Shown here: one piece after another, positions 19,449-27,899 of the stretch
Layout of the letters: each line of letters opens with the position of its first letter
Numbering within the stretch: the first letter of the stretch is position 1
From: Flavobacteriales bacterium UBA952
GTDB lineage: Bacteria; Bacteroidota; Bacteroidia; Flavobacteriales_D; Crocinitomicaceae
Length of the DNA stretch: 64,000 bases
Assembly (NCBI GenBank): GCA_905182495.1
Contig: CAJJBU010000013.1
Span: 1 to 64,000, forward strand
Direction of reading: 5' to 3'
Translations under genes and position numbers: made by a program
The notes under the pieces: model-generated
Seen by the model: the letters and a program-made list of their open reading frames with translations, nothing else
What the model was told of the DNA's origin: nothing
Database searches by the model: none

Positions 19449-19922
19449 TCATTCTTCAATTGTAAAATTAAACCTGTATTTATTATCACTGTACTCACCC
19501 TTGTAGTTAAGCAGGAATGTGTAGTCCCCCTTGTCTGCTATGGCATTCTTGAAAACCTTGTAATCCTCATCAGAAAACAATACCAATCCCTTCTCGTAGC
19601 AGAAACCTACAACGGTCTTCACCTTTCCTGAGGGTGTCTTTATCTTTATATCTTGGGACGTACTCTCTATCCAACTCTCCTTGGTGTCTCTATCGTATGG
19701 GTAGATTGACACTGAAAACATCTCCTCCACCTCGTTGTGAATGATAAAGAATCCACAGGGAGCGTTTGTGGTGGCTGAGTTACTGAATAGTCCTACGGAT
19801 TCAAGGTATTGGAAATCTTGTCCCGTTTCCTCTCCGAAGTCATCGACATAGGTCTCGGTCATCCACTGCGAGTGCGACGTTACTGATAGCATCACGGCCG
19901 TCGTAAGTATTAGAAAATTCAT
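19449..19922 (-). CDS. Small secreted protein of unknown function
   Basis: A 157-residue protein with an N-terminal signal peptide (residues 1-18, ending HSQ) and a mature part predicted to be mainly beta-strands, ending in an alternating strand pattern (YRFNFTIEE). Two cysteines are present (around residues 55 and 107). No family recognised. It is flanked on both sides by decayed T9SS sorting-domain fragments on the opposite strand, so it sits in a rearranged stretch and may be lineage-specific. Confidence 0.6.
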   Translation of the reverse strand: MNFLILTTAVMLSVTSHSQWMTETYVDDFGEETGQDFQYLESVGLFSNSATTNAPCGFFIIHNEVEEMFSVSIYPYDRDTKESWIESTSQDIKIKTPSGKVKTVVGFCYEKGLVLFSDEDYKVFKNAIADKGDYTFLLNYKGEYSDNKYRFNFTIEE

Positions 19923-19973
19923 AGTTTTTCCTTTTGATTTCTTCTTAAATAGTCCTTTTTTTCTGATTCGTTA

Positions 19974-20020
19974 CACCTATGATGATGTAAGTATAGAGAA
20001 GTTGTTTAGTGTGGAGTATT
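19974..20020 (+). pseudogene. Orphan fragment of a T9SS sorting domain (copy 2, heavily decayed)
   Basis: ACACCTATGATGATG, a short gap, then GAGAAG.TGTTTAGTGTGGAG aligns with copy 1 with a deletion of about 13 bases and several substitutions that introduce stops. The reading frame is lost. Confidence 0.55.
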
Positions 20021-20217
20021 CGTTCGCGTTTTCTATCTTTAAGGCGTTTTTCGGCATCAAAAGCTTCACTTTACTTCTATTTGAATAGCCTGAAACTTGG
20101 TTTCATTACTTCATCTCATTTCCGATCTCTGAACAAATCATGCCTTAGCGATGTTACAAAGTAGTTGAACCTAATTCAATTATTTCTTTTTTAATTATAA
20201 CTTTTAAACCAAGCACT

Positions 20218-20424
20218 ATGAATCTAATGCAAATTTGGTCTTCCTACTACCCCGTCGTATTGGCCTTTCTTTCTTTTTTATTTTCCGTTTCACTATGGTT
20301 TTCAGGGAGTAAACTTGAAGGTATTTTTGTCGGAATTTGGGTGCCATCAATTCTCGGGTTCTCAGTAGCAATACGACAAATTAGAAGAGATACCAATCAA
20401 CAAAAACCCAAAAGTCATGAATAA
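20218..20424 (+). CDS. Small two-helix membrane protein
   Basis: A 68-residue protein with two probable transmembrane helices (about residues 9-28 and 33-52) and a basic, polar tail. No family name recognised. Its stop region overlaps the ATG of a second small membrane gene at 20417, so the two are translated together. A hairpin downstream probably ends the transcript. Coding is supported by the normal start, the hydrophobic pattern and the coupled second gene. Confidence 0.6.
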   Translation: MNLMQIWSSYYPVVLAFLSFLFSVSLWFSGSKLEGIFVGIWVPSILGFSVAIRQIRRDTNQQKPKSHE

Positions 20425-20542
20425 TACAGTCATGTTTATCGTTGGACTGGTTATCTTCTGTGCTTATATGATCACCTATTTATCGATGATTAGCAAAGCC
20501 AATAAAGAGCAAGAAGAGGAAATGAATCGTAATTCAGAGTAA
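20417..20542 (+). CDS. 41-residue single-helix membrane protein overlapping the previous gene
   Basis: ATG at 20417 opens a 41-codon frame that overlaps the end of the two-helix gene by eight bases and ends at TAA 20540-20542. The product has one hydrophobic helix (residues 4-24, MFIVGLVIFCAYMITYL) and a strongly charged C-terminal tail (KEQEEEMNR). Small coupled pairs like this often act as accessory subunits of a membrane complex. Here no complex is encoded nearby, so the role is unknown. Confidence 0.55.
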   Translation: MNNTVMFIVGLVIFCAYMITYLSMISKANKEQEEEMNRNSE

Positions 20543-20556
20543 TTCTATTACCCTAT

Positions 20557-20610
20557 CGCGAAAGTATCATTTGTTATTTTGATTTCTAAAATTCACTTTC
20601 GCGTTTATTG
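20557..20610 (+). terminator. Possible terminator after the small membrane pair
   Basis: A perfect 9-bp inverted repeat (CGCGAAAGT / ACTTTCGCG) with a 29-base loop, followed by TTTATTGTC. The long loop makes it less certain. Confidence 0.45.
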
Positions 20611-20712
20611 TCTTGTAATCTCAATAATCTTCCAAACCTTGATGTCGTTAGAGTAATCCTTTAGTTCCATTGGAATGTGATCGCAATCAACTCATTATGT
20701 TGAGGGTTTACC

Positions 20713-20804
20713 TTATTAGGCGTAAGACCACTTTTAAATCCAATACCCGTTTTATCTATCTCTATGATGATGGAAATACAAAGAATGTGTTTACAAATGA
20801 ATAA
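20713..20804 (+). pseudogene. Orphan fragment of a T9SS sorting domain (copy 3)
   Basis: After a frame break at about 20720, the sequence reads RKTTFKSNTRFIYLYDDGNT, then KNVFTNE and a stop, clearly related to copy 1 and to the end of the leucine-rich-repeat gene at 30812-30921. No upstream coding part remains. The rest of the gap (20611-20712 and 20805-20885) shows nothing else recognisable. Confidence 0.7.
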
Positions 20805-20885
20805 AAGGGAATCAGACGAACTAATTCCCAAAATTGAACGGCGAATTAGCGATATTTTTATCCAGCATTTTACTAACTTAGATTT

Positions 20886-21329
20886 ATGAAATATACATTA
20901 CTATTAGCAAGCTTCCTTTTGATCGGGTTTGGGTTTACTCAAAAACACGTTGCCCCTTTTACAGGAACTTATCAGTTAGACATTGATGAAACCAACCAGG
21001 TGATGATCGAAAAAGGAATGGCTTCTGCCGGTGAAAAAATTCCGGATGACGTTCGAAAACAAATGGAAAGTATCACCTTAAAAATAAATAAAGGAAGTAT
21101 CTCCATGAATATGATGGGAAACGTCAGAGACATGAAATTTTCTGATCGTGAATCTTCTAGAAAAGACGGTCAATGTGATTTGGTCTTGATTCTTGATAAA
21201 GATAAAGCGGTTGAAGGTGCAAAAGAAAAATTCTTAACCATCATTACAACCGGCGAAGGTAAAATCCAATTGAAATCCGAAGATGGAGATCAAGACATGG
21301 ATAACTTTATTTGGAGCCGAATCGAATAA
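20886..21329 (+). CDS. Small secreted protein of unknown function
   Basis: A 147-residue protein with a signal peptide (1-18, ending GFTQ). The mature part begins with a beta-strand (FTGTYQLDIDE), has a charged helix with methionines, and ends with short strands. This layout resembles small lipocalin-like or DUF4488-like proteins that measure lipophilic ligands, but the match is too weak to name. It is convergent with the SDR gene six bases away. Confidence 0.6.
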   Translation: MKYTLLLASFLLIGFGFTQKHVAPFTGTYQLDIDETNQVMIEKGMASAGEKIPDDVRKQMESITLKINKGSISMNMMGNVRDMKFSDRESSRKDGQCDLVLILDKDKAVEGAKEKFLTIITTGEGKIQLKSEDGDQDMDNFIWSRIE

Positions 21330-21334
21330 ATAGC

Positions 21335-22096
21335 TTACACTTCTTTTTCTGCAAAAACGGCAGCTGATGCTTGGGATGTCGCCATTAATGTCAGGTCATT
21401 TACATTGACGTGACTTGGTCTTGAACAAATAAACCAAAGTGTTTCGGCTATATCTTGAGCCACTAAGGGGTCATAACCGTCGTAAACACTCTTGGCTTGT
21501 TCTGCATCGCCTTTAAAACGCACGATTGAGAATTCCGTCTCCGCTGCTCCTGGGGCTAGGTTACTGACCCTAATCTTATAATTGACTAAGTCTATACGCA
21601 TTGCACGAGACAGAGCGTCCACAGCATGCTTTGTTGCACAGTAAACGTTTCCTCCGGGATATACCTCTTTACCAGCGATACTTGCTATGTTTATAATATG
21701 GCCTTTCCCGTTTGCTTTTAAGATAGGGATCACTGCCCTTGTAACATAGAGTAATCCTTTGATGTTAGTGTCCACCATTCGGTCCCAATCATCGCTTAAA
21801 CCTGAATCTATGGGGCCTTTTCCCACAGCAAGTCCTGCATTGTTTACCAGAATAGAAAGCCCATCCTTTACCTTTTTTGGCAGCCCATCAATGGCCTTAT
21901 GTACTTGTTCTTCATTACGAACATCGGCCACAAGAATATGAGTTTCAATAGCAGAAGGTAGCTCAGAAACCAAAGCCTCCAAGCGCTCTTTTCTTCGTGC
22001 TAAAAGAACAAGGGAATAACCTTTTGATGCAAATAAACGAGCCGTAGACTCGCCAAAACCAGAACTGGCACCTGTTATAAAGATGTATGAAGCCAT
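21335..22096 (-). CDS. Short-chain dehydrogenase/reductase (YdfG-like)
   Basis: A 253-residue cytosolic NAD(P)-dependent oxidoreductase. The cofactor motif TGASSGFGE is at residues 8-16, the RRK segment near 37 suggests NADP(H), NNAG is at about 87-90, and the catalytic set is Ser (NIASIAGKE), Tyr and Lys in YCATKHAVD. It is closest in pattern to the serine/3-hydroxy acid dehydrogenase branch (YdfG). The start overlaps the end of the upstream membrane-protein gene by 22 bases. Confidence 0.9.
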   Translation of the reverse strand: MASYIFITGASSGFGESTARLFASKGYSLVLLARRKERLEALVSELPSAIETHILVADVRNEEQVHKAIDGLPKKVKDGLSILVNNAGLAVGKGPIDSGLSDDWDRMVDTNIKGLLYVTRAVIPILKANGKGHIINIASIAGKEVYPGGNVYCATKHAVDALSRAMRIDLVNYKIRVSNLAPGAAETEFSIVRFKGDAEQAKSVYDGYDPLVAQDIAETLWFICSRPSHVNVNDLTLMATSQASAAVFAEKEV

Positions 22097-23406
22097 TTAT
22101 ATAATTTATTACGTGTAAAGTACTTGGGGAATTGTCTTGTATCTAGAAACATTAAAACCGTTATCCAAATGAATGGAGCAGCAGGAATCTTATAGCGCAC
22201 CAAAGCCCCTGTAATTGGGGTTGTTAGACCTATGATTAAATAAAGAACCAAAGTAAATACCAAGCAAAATAAAATGAACTTAAACTGTAAACGAGCCAAC
22301 TTTTTTCTCCAGTAAAAACAAAGTAATACTGCAAAAAGAAGTAAAATATTTTCGAAGAGCGGAGGGATAAATAAAACACTATTAACCTCGCCAATCCATG
22401 GTTTCGTAAATGCATTCAGGATCGCCTCAGGACTTGCTTTGAGAAGTGAGCCTAGATTGGCTTGTAGATAATCCATAGGAAAGGCACTATTCACATCAAA
22501 ATGATGGGCTAAATTGATGAAGTCTCTTTGCTTATCCACAATTAATTCAATAAAATTCAGCTCGGGCTTGAAAGCACCTAGGGCACATGCTAGAATCAGG
22601 AAAGAAGTGAATAAACCTATATATATTGCGCTTGTTCTCTTCTGGTTTCTGGCTACATAATAGCAAATACATGCGGGAAGAAATGCCGCAAAAACATAGA
22701 GCTTCATCACGATTAAAATACCCGCCATAAATAACAAAACCAAGCCCTTTTTACGATTCCAGTTTCCTATTGAACCCTGATAAAATAGATAGAGGAATGC
22801 ACCTAATGCAAAAAGCAAGATCGACTCTTTAAAAATCCCTGAACTCCAGAAAATTAAAGACGGGACTAAAAAAACGGTAAAGTAGCTTTTGAGCTTTGAG
22901 CCAGAAACAGTATAAAAAACCTTACCTATGTAAACACTTCCGATAAAGGCGATTAAATTAAAAACCAAGGCGTGAACATGGTAATTACCAAAGGAGAAAA
23001 TTCTAATAAAGGCATTAAAGCGAATGATCAAGCGGTTGTCATTAAACAAGCCGTTATCATAAGAACGAACCCAATTAGACATTTGGTTGAAATATTCCTC
23101 ATGAAAATAGTTCGTGTCACAATTAATTCCGAACAGCATCTGAAAATAATCCAAGGGATGATTCCATAAAGCTTGAGCCATATAATGGCTGTCATCAAAA
23201 TACTTAAAAGTATCGGCCTCCCCTCGAACCGTGTAATATTCAGAATAAATATAGAACACCGCCAAACTTGATAAGGCACGAATCACGAATGCAAATTGAA
23301 GGGATGTCGATGAAAAAGGGCTCTTCTTAAAAAATTTATTTCGAGAAATCAAGATGATAATTCCTAAAAAAAATAAAACGGGGAATAATATATTGACAAC
23401 CGACAT
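22075..23406 (-). CDS. Polytopic membrane protein, possibly a glycosyltransferase/EpsG-like protein
   Basis: About 443 residues and 10 or more transmembrane helices. The pattern of long periplasmic loops (for example RYYTVRGEADTFKYFDDSHY) resembles multi-span sugar polymer proteins, but no catalytic motif is certain. I place the start at ATG 23406 because it opens with a normal membrane helix; a longer frame begins only at TTG 23454. A TATTTTTG element lies 6 bases before this ATG on the same strand, which would make the message nearly leaderless. It overlaps the SDR gene at its end. Confidence 0.65.
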   Translation of the reverse strand: MSVVNILFPVLFFLGIIILISRNKFFKKSPFSSTSLQFAFVIRALSSLAVFYIYSEYYTVRGEADTFKYFDDSHYMAQALWNHPLDYFQMLFGINCDTNYFHEEYFNQMSNWVRSYDNGLFNDNRLIIRFNAFIRIFSFGNYHVHALVFNLIAFIGSVYIGKVFYTVSGSKLKSYFTVFLVPSLIFWSSGIFKESILLFALGAFLYLFYQGSIGNWNRKKGLVLLFMAGILIVMKLYVFAAFLPACICYYVARNQKRTSAIYIGLFTSFLILACALGAFKPELNFIELIVDKQRDFINLAHHFDVNSAFPMDYLQANLGSLLKASPEAILNAFTKPWIGEVNSVLFIPPLFENILLLFAVLLCFYWRKKLARLQFKFILFCLVFTLVLYLIIGLTTPITGALVRYKIPAAPFIWITVLMFLDTRQFPKYFTRNKLYKWLHTSL

Positions 23407-23496
23407 CAAAGCAAAAATACAAGTTTTGAAGTCAGAATTTCCCTGATTTGACAATTTATTACAGCCAACTAAGACAAAGTGTCATATTTTTCAAAA

Positions 23497-23511
23497 TGGC
23501 ATACCAATTGC
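23497..23511 (+). promoter_or_regulatory. Sigma-54-like -24/-12 promoter before htpG
   Basis: TGGCATACCAATTGC fits the sigma-54 consensus TGGCAYRNNNNTTGC at every fixed position, with the GG and GC at the right spacing. The predicted transcript start is about 23523, 12 bases before the htpG ATG. No TAnnTTTG element is present here. Confidence 0.55.
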
Positions 23512-23534
23512 GAGGTGTTAGAAAAAATAACACT

Positions 23535-25424
23535 ATGAAAACGGGAAGTATAAATGTACAAACGGAAAACATTTTTCCGATTATCAAGAAGTTTCTTTAC
23601 TCGGACCACGAAATTTTTCTTCGTGAGCTCGTATCCAATGCAGTAGATGCATCACAAAAACTAAAGTTCTTTTCTTCAAATGGAGAATTTAAAGGAGACC
23701 TTGGAGACCTTCAGGTCGAAGTGATTTTGGATAAGAAAAAGAAAACCATTACCATCAAAGACAATGGTATCGGAATGACTGCTGATGAAATTGACAAATA
23801 CATCAACCAGATTGCTTTTTCTGGAGCAGAGGAATTTGTGAAAAAATATGAAGGAAAAGAAGGAGCTGAGCAAATCATCGGTCACTTTGGTTTAGGATTC
23901 TACTCCGCGTTTATGGTAGCAGATAAAGTGCAAATCAAAACGCTTTCTCGCCACGATGGTTCACAAGCAGTACAATGGGAATCCAACGGAGACCCTGAAT
24001 ATACCTTAACGGACATTGACAAGACGGATAGAGGAACAGAAATTGTTTTGCATATCACCAAGGATTCCAAAGAGTTTCTTGAAAAAGAACGCATCTCGGG
24101 TATCCTTAACAAATACTGTAAGTTTTTGCCTGTTTCTATATTGTTTGGAACAAAAACAGATTACATAGATTCTCCAGAAGGAGAAAAAGATGAAGAAGGA
24201 AAAGTAAAAAGAGTTTCAGTAGAAGTTCCTAATTACATCAACAATACGACACCGGCTTGGTCAAAGAAACCAAAGGATTTGAGTGATGAAGACTATTCTT
24301 CATTCTACAGTGAATTATACCCTCAGACCTTTGATAAGCCTTTATTTCACATTCATTTGAATGTAGACTACCCCTTTAACCTTACGGGGATTTTGTATTT
24401 CCCAAAAATTAAAGAAAACGTAGAAGTCCAAAGAAATAAAATTAATCTTTATTCAAATCAGGTTTTTATAACCGATAGCGTTGAACAGATTGTTCCAGAA
24501 TTTTTAACCTTGCTTCATGGGGTAATTGACTCTCCAGACATTCCATTGAATGTTTCTAGATCTTATCTACAAAGCGATAGCAATGTGAAAAAGATTTCTT
24601 CTCACATCACAAAAAAGGTGTCAGATAAATTGGCCGGCATGTTCAAGAAAGACAGAAAGGATTTTGAAGAAAAATGGAACGACTTACAAGTTTTTGTTCA
24701 GTACGGTATGCTTTCAGACGATAAATTTGCTGAGAAAGCAAAAGGATTCTCACTTGTGAAAAACACAGAGGGCGCCTGCTTTACTGTTGATGAATACAAA
24801 GAAAAAATAGCTGCATTACAGACGGATAAAGACGGAAAAGTAGTTTGTCTATATACCAACAACGTGGACGAGCAGTTTTCTTTTGTTAAAAACGCAAAAG
24901 ATAGAGGGTATGACGTTCTTCATTTAGATGGGCCGCTAATGTCACATTGGATTCAAAAGATTGAGACCACCAATGAAAACATAACTTTCACAAGAGTAGA
25001 TGCTGACTCTTTAGACAAGCTGATCAAAAAAACAGAGGATATTCCTTCCAAACTTTCTAAAGAAGATGAGGAAAAACTAAAGCCTGTTTTTGAAGAAAAC
25101 GTGAACAAAGAGAAATTTATGGTTCAATTTGAATCCATGTCTGAAAATGAAGCTCCTATTATTATTACACAACCTGAGTTCATGAGAAGAATGATGGAGC
25201 AACAAAAAATGGGAGGCGGCGGAATGTTTGGTGCTTTTCCAGAAATGCACCATCTTGTTGTCAATGCAAATCACCCTAAAGTAAGTGCTTTGTTGAGTAA
25301 AAAAGAGGATGAACAAAAGCAAACAGTTAAACAGCTTATGGATCTCGCTCTTCTAAGTCAAGGCTTACTAAAAGGCAAGGCCTTAAATGATTTTGTAGAA
25401 CGCAATATTGAACAAATAGCATAA
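23535..25424 (+). CDS. htpG: Chaperone HtpG (Hsp90)
   Basis: Bacterial Hsp90, 629 residues. The ATP-binding domain shows the helix with FLRELVSNAVDAS, DNGIGM and the GHFGLGFYSAFMV lid segment. The middle domain has SRSYLQ, and the dimerisation domain ends at about residue 629. I chose ATG 23535 (MKTGSINVQTENIFP), the usual family start, over an upstream TTG. The upstream in-frame codons overlap the sigma-54-like promoter. A hairpin follows the stop. Confidence 0.96.
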   Translation: MKTGSINVQTENIFPIIKKFLYSDHEIFLRELVSNAVDASQKLKFFSSNGEFKGDLGDLQVEVILDKKKKTITIKDNGIGMTADEIDKYINQIAFSGAEEFVKKYEGKEGAEQIIGHFGLGFYSAFMVADKVQIKTLSRHDGSQAVQWESNGDPEYTLTDIDKTDRGTEIVLHITKDSKEFLEKERISGILNKYCKFLPVSILFGTKTDYIDSPEGEKDEEGKVKRVSVEVPNYINNTTPAWSKKPKDLSDEDYSSFYSELYPQTFDKPLFHIHLNVDYPFNLTGILYFPKIKENVEVQRNKINLYSNQVFITDSVEQIVPEFLTLLHGVIDSPDIPLNVSRSYLQSDSNVKKISSHITKKVSDKLAGMFKKDRKDFEEKWNDLQVFVQYGMLSDDKFAEKAKGFSLVKNTEGACFTVDEYKEKIAALQTDKDGKVVCLYTNNVDEQFSFVKNAKDRGYDVLHLDGPLMSHWIQKIETTNENITFTRVDADSLDKLIKKTEDIPSKLSKEDEEKLKPVFEENVNKEKFMVQFESMSENEAPIIITQPEFMRRMMEQQKMGGGGMFGAFPEMHHLVVNANHPKVSALLSKKEDEQKQTVKQLMDLALLSQGLLKGKALNDFVERNIEQIA

Positions 25425-25428
25425 GTTT

Positions 25429-25454
25429 AAATAGGGGGCTCCGGCCCCCTATTT
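25429..25454 (+). terminator. Strong hairpin after htpG
   Basis: Perfect 10-bp stem AAATAGGGGG / CCCCCTATTT with loop CTCCGG, right after the stop. It has no long T run, but the two arms are GC-rich at the loop end and A/T at the base. Confidence 0.65.
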
Positions 25455-25544
25455 CAATTAAACCACTTTTTCCTTGCAAAAAATATTTATTGCCTTTTTT
25501 GTAGCAACATATCCAAAAGCTATTGGATTGCGGTCGTTGCCTAT

Positions 25545-26240
25545 TTGATTGCATCGGTTTTTGAGAAGGCAAATGTTCAGCAAAAAAAAGGTCAGGGAAG
25601 ACAAACAAATGGAGGGTTTGCTCAAGATCCATTTGAATTTTATAGGCAGAGCTCTTCTAAATATGACATACCTACAATGCTCATGGCCCTTTCGGCCGTA
25701 GTAATGAAAGCAGATGGAAAAGTTTTGAAAGCAGAACTAGATTATGTGAAGCAATTCTTTTCTCAGCAATTAGGCAATCAATTCAGTTCTAGGCACCTGC
25801 AAGTGCTCAAGCAATTTTTGGATTCCGACAACATTCCATTAAACGAGATTTGTACTGACATTCGAAATAGAATGCCTTCAGAAGTTCGAGTGCAGCTTGT
25901 TCATTATTTGTTTGGAATTGCGAAGGCAGATGGAAATGTAGCCGAATCTGAAATGACCAGTATTCAAAACATTGCCAAGCTATTGGGTGTTTCTCAGCAG
26001 GAGTTTGTAAGTCTGAAAAACATGTTCTATCGGGATGTGAATTCGGATTACAGAATCTTAGGTGTTGAGTCAGACGCAAGTAATGACGAAGTGAAAAAAG
26101 CCTACCGAAAGATGGCCATTACCCACCATCCAGACAAAGTTGCATCGATGGGAGAGGAATACCAAAAGGGGGCCCAAGAAAAATTTATGAAAATCCAGGA
26201 GGCATACGAGAACATCAAGAAAACTAGAGGATTTAAATAA
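25545..26240 (+). CDS. TerB-DnaJ co-chaperone-like protein (DjlA-like)
   Basis: 231 residues from TTG 25545. Residues 40-150 form a TerB-like helical domain (VVMKADGKVLKAELDYVKQF and FGIAKADGNVAESEM), and residues 160-231 are a J domain with the Hsp70-activating HPD motif (THHPDKV). No ATG is available; the frame stays open upstream through codons reading SKSYWIAVVAYLIASVFEKA, a probable N-terminal membrane helix like that of DjlA. The true start is therefore probably further upstream, perhaps at ATA 25509. It lies downstream of htpG, separated by a terminator. Confidence 0.85.
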   Translation: MIASVFEKANVQQKKGQGRQTNGGFAQDPFEFYRQSSSKYDIPTMLMALSAVVMKADGKVLKAELDYVKQFFSQQLGNQFSSRHLQVLKQFLDSDNIPLNEICTDIRNRMPSEVRVQLVHYLFGIAKADGNVAESEMTSIQNIAKLLGVSQQEFVSLKNMFYRDVNSDYRILGVESDASNDEVKKAYRKMAITHHPDKVASMGEEYQKGAQEKFMKIQEAYENIKKTRGFK

Positions 26241-26256
26241 CGTATCTTTATTGCAT

Positions 26257-27831
26257 ATGAAGCCTCTCTTACTACTCGGTTTTGTTCTAGCGCTGTTTTC
26301 AGGTCAATACAATGCGCAAATCGACCAAATTGATGTATCCCATTACAAAATAGACATTACCGTTAGTGATGACTCTGACACCATTAAGGTTTTAGAAACC
26401 ATTCGTTTTCAACATATTGATCCCAGTGAACCTATTCTTTTCAATCTGGCATCGGTACAAAAAGATGGCAAAGGGATGGTGGTGCAAGAGCTTCTATTAA
26501 ATCAGACAAAAGCACACTTTTTACATCGAAATGATAGCCTAAAGATCGATTGGAGAAAAGAGGAATCAAATCATACTTTTGAGCTTATCATTTTATTCAA
26601 AGGAATCCCAATTGATGGCTTGGTCATCGGTCAAAACAAATATGGTTCCAGAACCTTTTTTGGAGACAATTGGCCTACAAGAGCCCAAAACTGGTTTGCC
26701 TGCAACGACCATCTTTCTGATAAAGCAACGGTAGATTTTATGGTCACGGCGCCCAAAAAATATGATGTTGTTGCCAATGGAAGCCTACTTTCTGTGATAA
26801 AGGAGAAGCATACCAAGACCCACCACTACAGCTCGAGTATTCCATTACCCACCAAGGTGATGGTCGTTGGCATAGCAGAAATGTACTCGGAAGAGGCAGG
26901 CGTAATTAATGGAACAACGGTGAACAGCTACGTCTACCCTAACAACAATAAAAAAGCCGCTTATGATCTAGCCCTGGCCCCATCTATTTTAGCGTTTTAT
27001 ATCGATTACATCGCCCCATACGAATTCGAGAAACTTGACAACGTTCAATCTACCACACGTTTTGGGGGAATGGAAAATGCAGGATGCATTTTTTACGATG
27101 AGAATGCATTGAAAGGTTCAAGAAGCTCAGAAAATCTTATAGCGCATGAAATTGTTCACCAATGGTTTGGAAATTCTGCCACCGAAAAAGACTGGTCTCA
27201 TTTGTGGTTAAGTGAAGGCTTTGCGACCTATTTGACCAATGTCTATATTGAACAAACAAAAGGAACTGAAGCATTTCAGACACAGCTTAGAAAGGATAGA
27301 ATAAGGGTTTTGGCATTTGAAAAGAAATACAAACACCCCGTCATTGATACGAGTTACACAAGTCTAATGAATTTACTAAACCCAAATAGTTACCAAAAAG
27401 GGGCGTGGGTATTACATATGCTTAGAACTGAAATAGGCGATTCCTTATTTCACCTGAGTATTCAAAAATATTATCAGACCTATCGATTGTCAAACGCTAA
27501 TTCCAAAGACTTTCAAAAAATCGTTGAAAACATTTGTAGACGAGACCTCAATTGGTTTTTTGAGCAATGGCTTTACAACGCTGGGCATCCCAAATTAAAA
27601 ATAACCTCAAAAATCGATGGTCAAATCCTGACCTTAAAGATCACACAACAAACATCTCTATTCTCCTTTCCATTGAAAGTTGCCATTGAATTTGAAAGCG
27701 GTACGATGATTAATGAAGTCATCAACATTTCGAAAAAAAACACACTATTGGAATTCTACAGGGAGCACGAGTCAATCAAAAGTTTTGAATTAGACCCAAA
27801 AGTACAGCTCCTTTTTGAAGTCTTGGACTAA
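26257..27831 (+). CDS. M1-family zinc aminopeptidase (secreted)
   Basis: A 524-residue peptidase of the aminopeptidase N family. Signal peptide residues 1-22. The exopeptidase motif GGMENAG is near residue 271. Zinc ligands fit HExxH-18x-E: His297, Glu298 (base), His301 and Glu320. The C-terminal part is a short beta-domain, giving a compact M1 protein like those found in many Bacteroidota. I take ATG 26257 as the start; a TTG at 26251 would add two residues. No T9SS domain is seen, so the enzyme is probably periplasmic. Confidence 0.92.
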   Translation: MKPLLLLGFVLALFSGQYNAQIDQIDVSHYKIDITVSDDSDTIKVLETIRFQHIDPSEPILFNLASVQKDGKGMVVQELLLNQTKAHFLHRNDSLKIDWRKEESNHTFELIILFKGIPIDGLVIGQNKYGSRTFFGDNWPTRAQNWFACNDHLSDKATVDFMVTAPKKYDVVANGSLLSVIKEKHTKTHHYSSSIPLPTKVMVVGIAEMYSEEAGVINGTTVNSYVYPNNNKKAAYDLALAPSILAFYIDYIAPYEFEKLDNVQSTTRFGGMENAGCIFYDENALKGSRSSENLIAHEIVHQWFGNSATEKDWSHLWLSEGFATYLTNVYIEQTKGTEAFQTQLRKDRIRVLAFEKKYKHPVIDTSYTSLMNLLNPNSYQKGAWVLHMLRTEIGDSLFHLSIQKYYQTYRLSNANSKDFQKIVENICRRDLNWFFEQWLYNAGHPKLKITSKIDGQILTLKITQQTSLFSFPLKVAIEFESGTMINEVINISKKNTLLEFYREHESIKSFELDPKVQLLFEVLD

Positions 27832-27874
27832 CTTTTATTCAATATGAAAAACATGAGAAGACCATTCAATTTTC

Positions 27875-27882
27875 TAACTTTG
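27875..27882 (+). promoter_or_regulatory. Putative -7 element of purM
   Basis: TAACTTTG matches TAnnTTTG, 17 bases before the purM ATG. Confidence 0.5.
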
Positions 27883-27899
27883 TCATCTTAATCTGAATT

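Larger units (their letters stand above)
20543..20885 (+). other. 343-base gene-free stretch
   Basis: Holds a long-loop hairpin (20557-20610) and a decayed T9SS tail (20713-20804). I see nothing else. Confidence 0.6.

Noticed and set aside
23448-23534. Upstream in-frame extension of htpG
   Set aside because: It would start at TTG and add residues not found in HtpG; it also runs through the sigma-54-like promoter.
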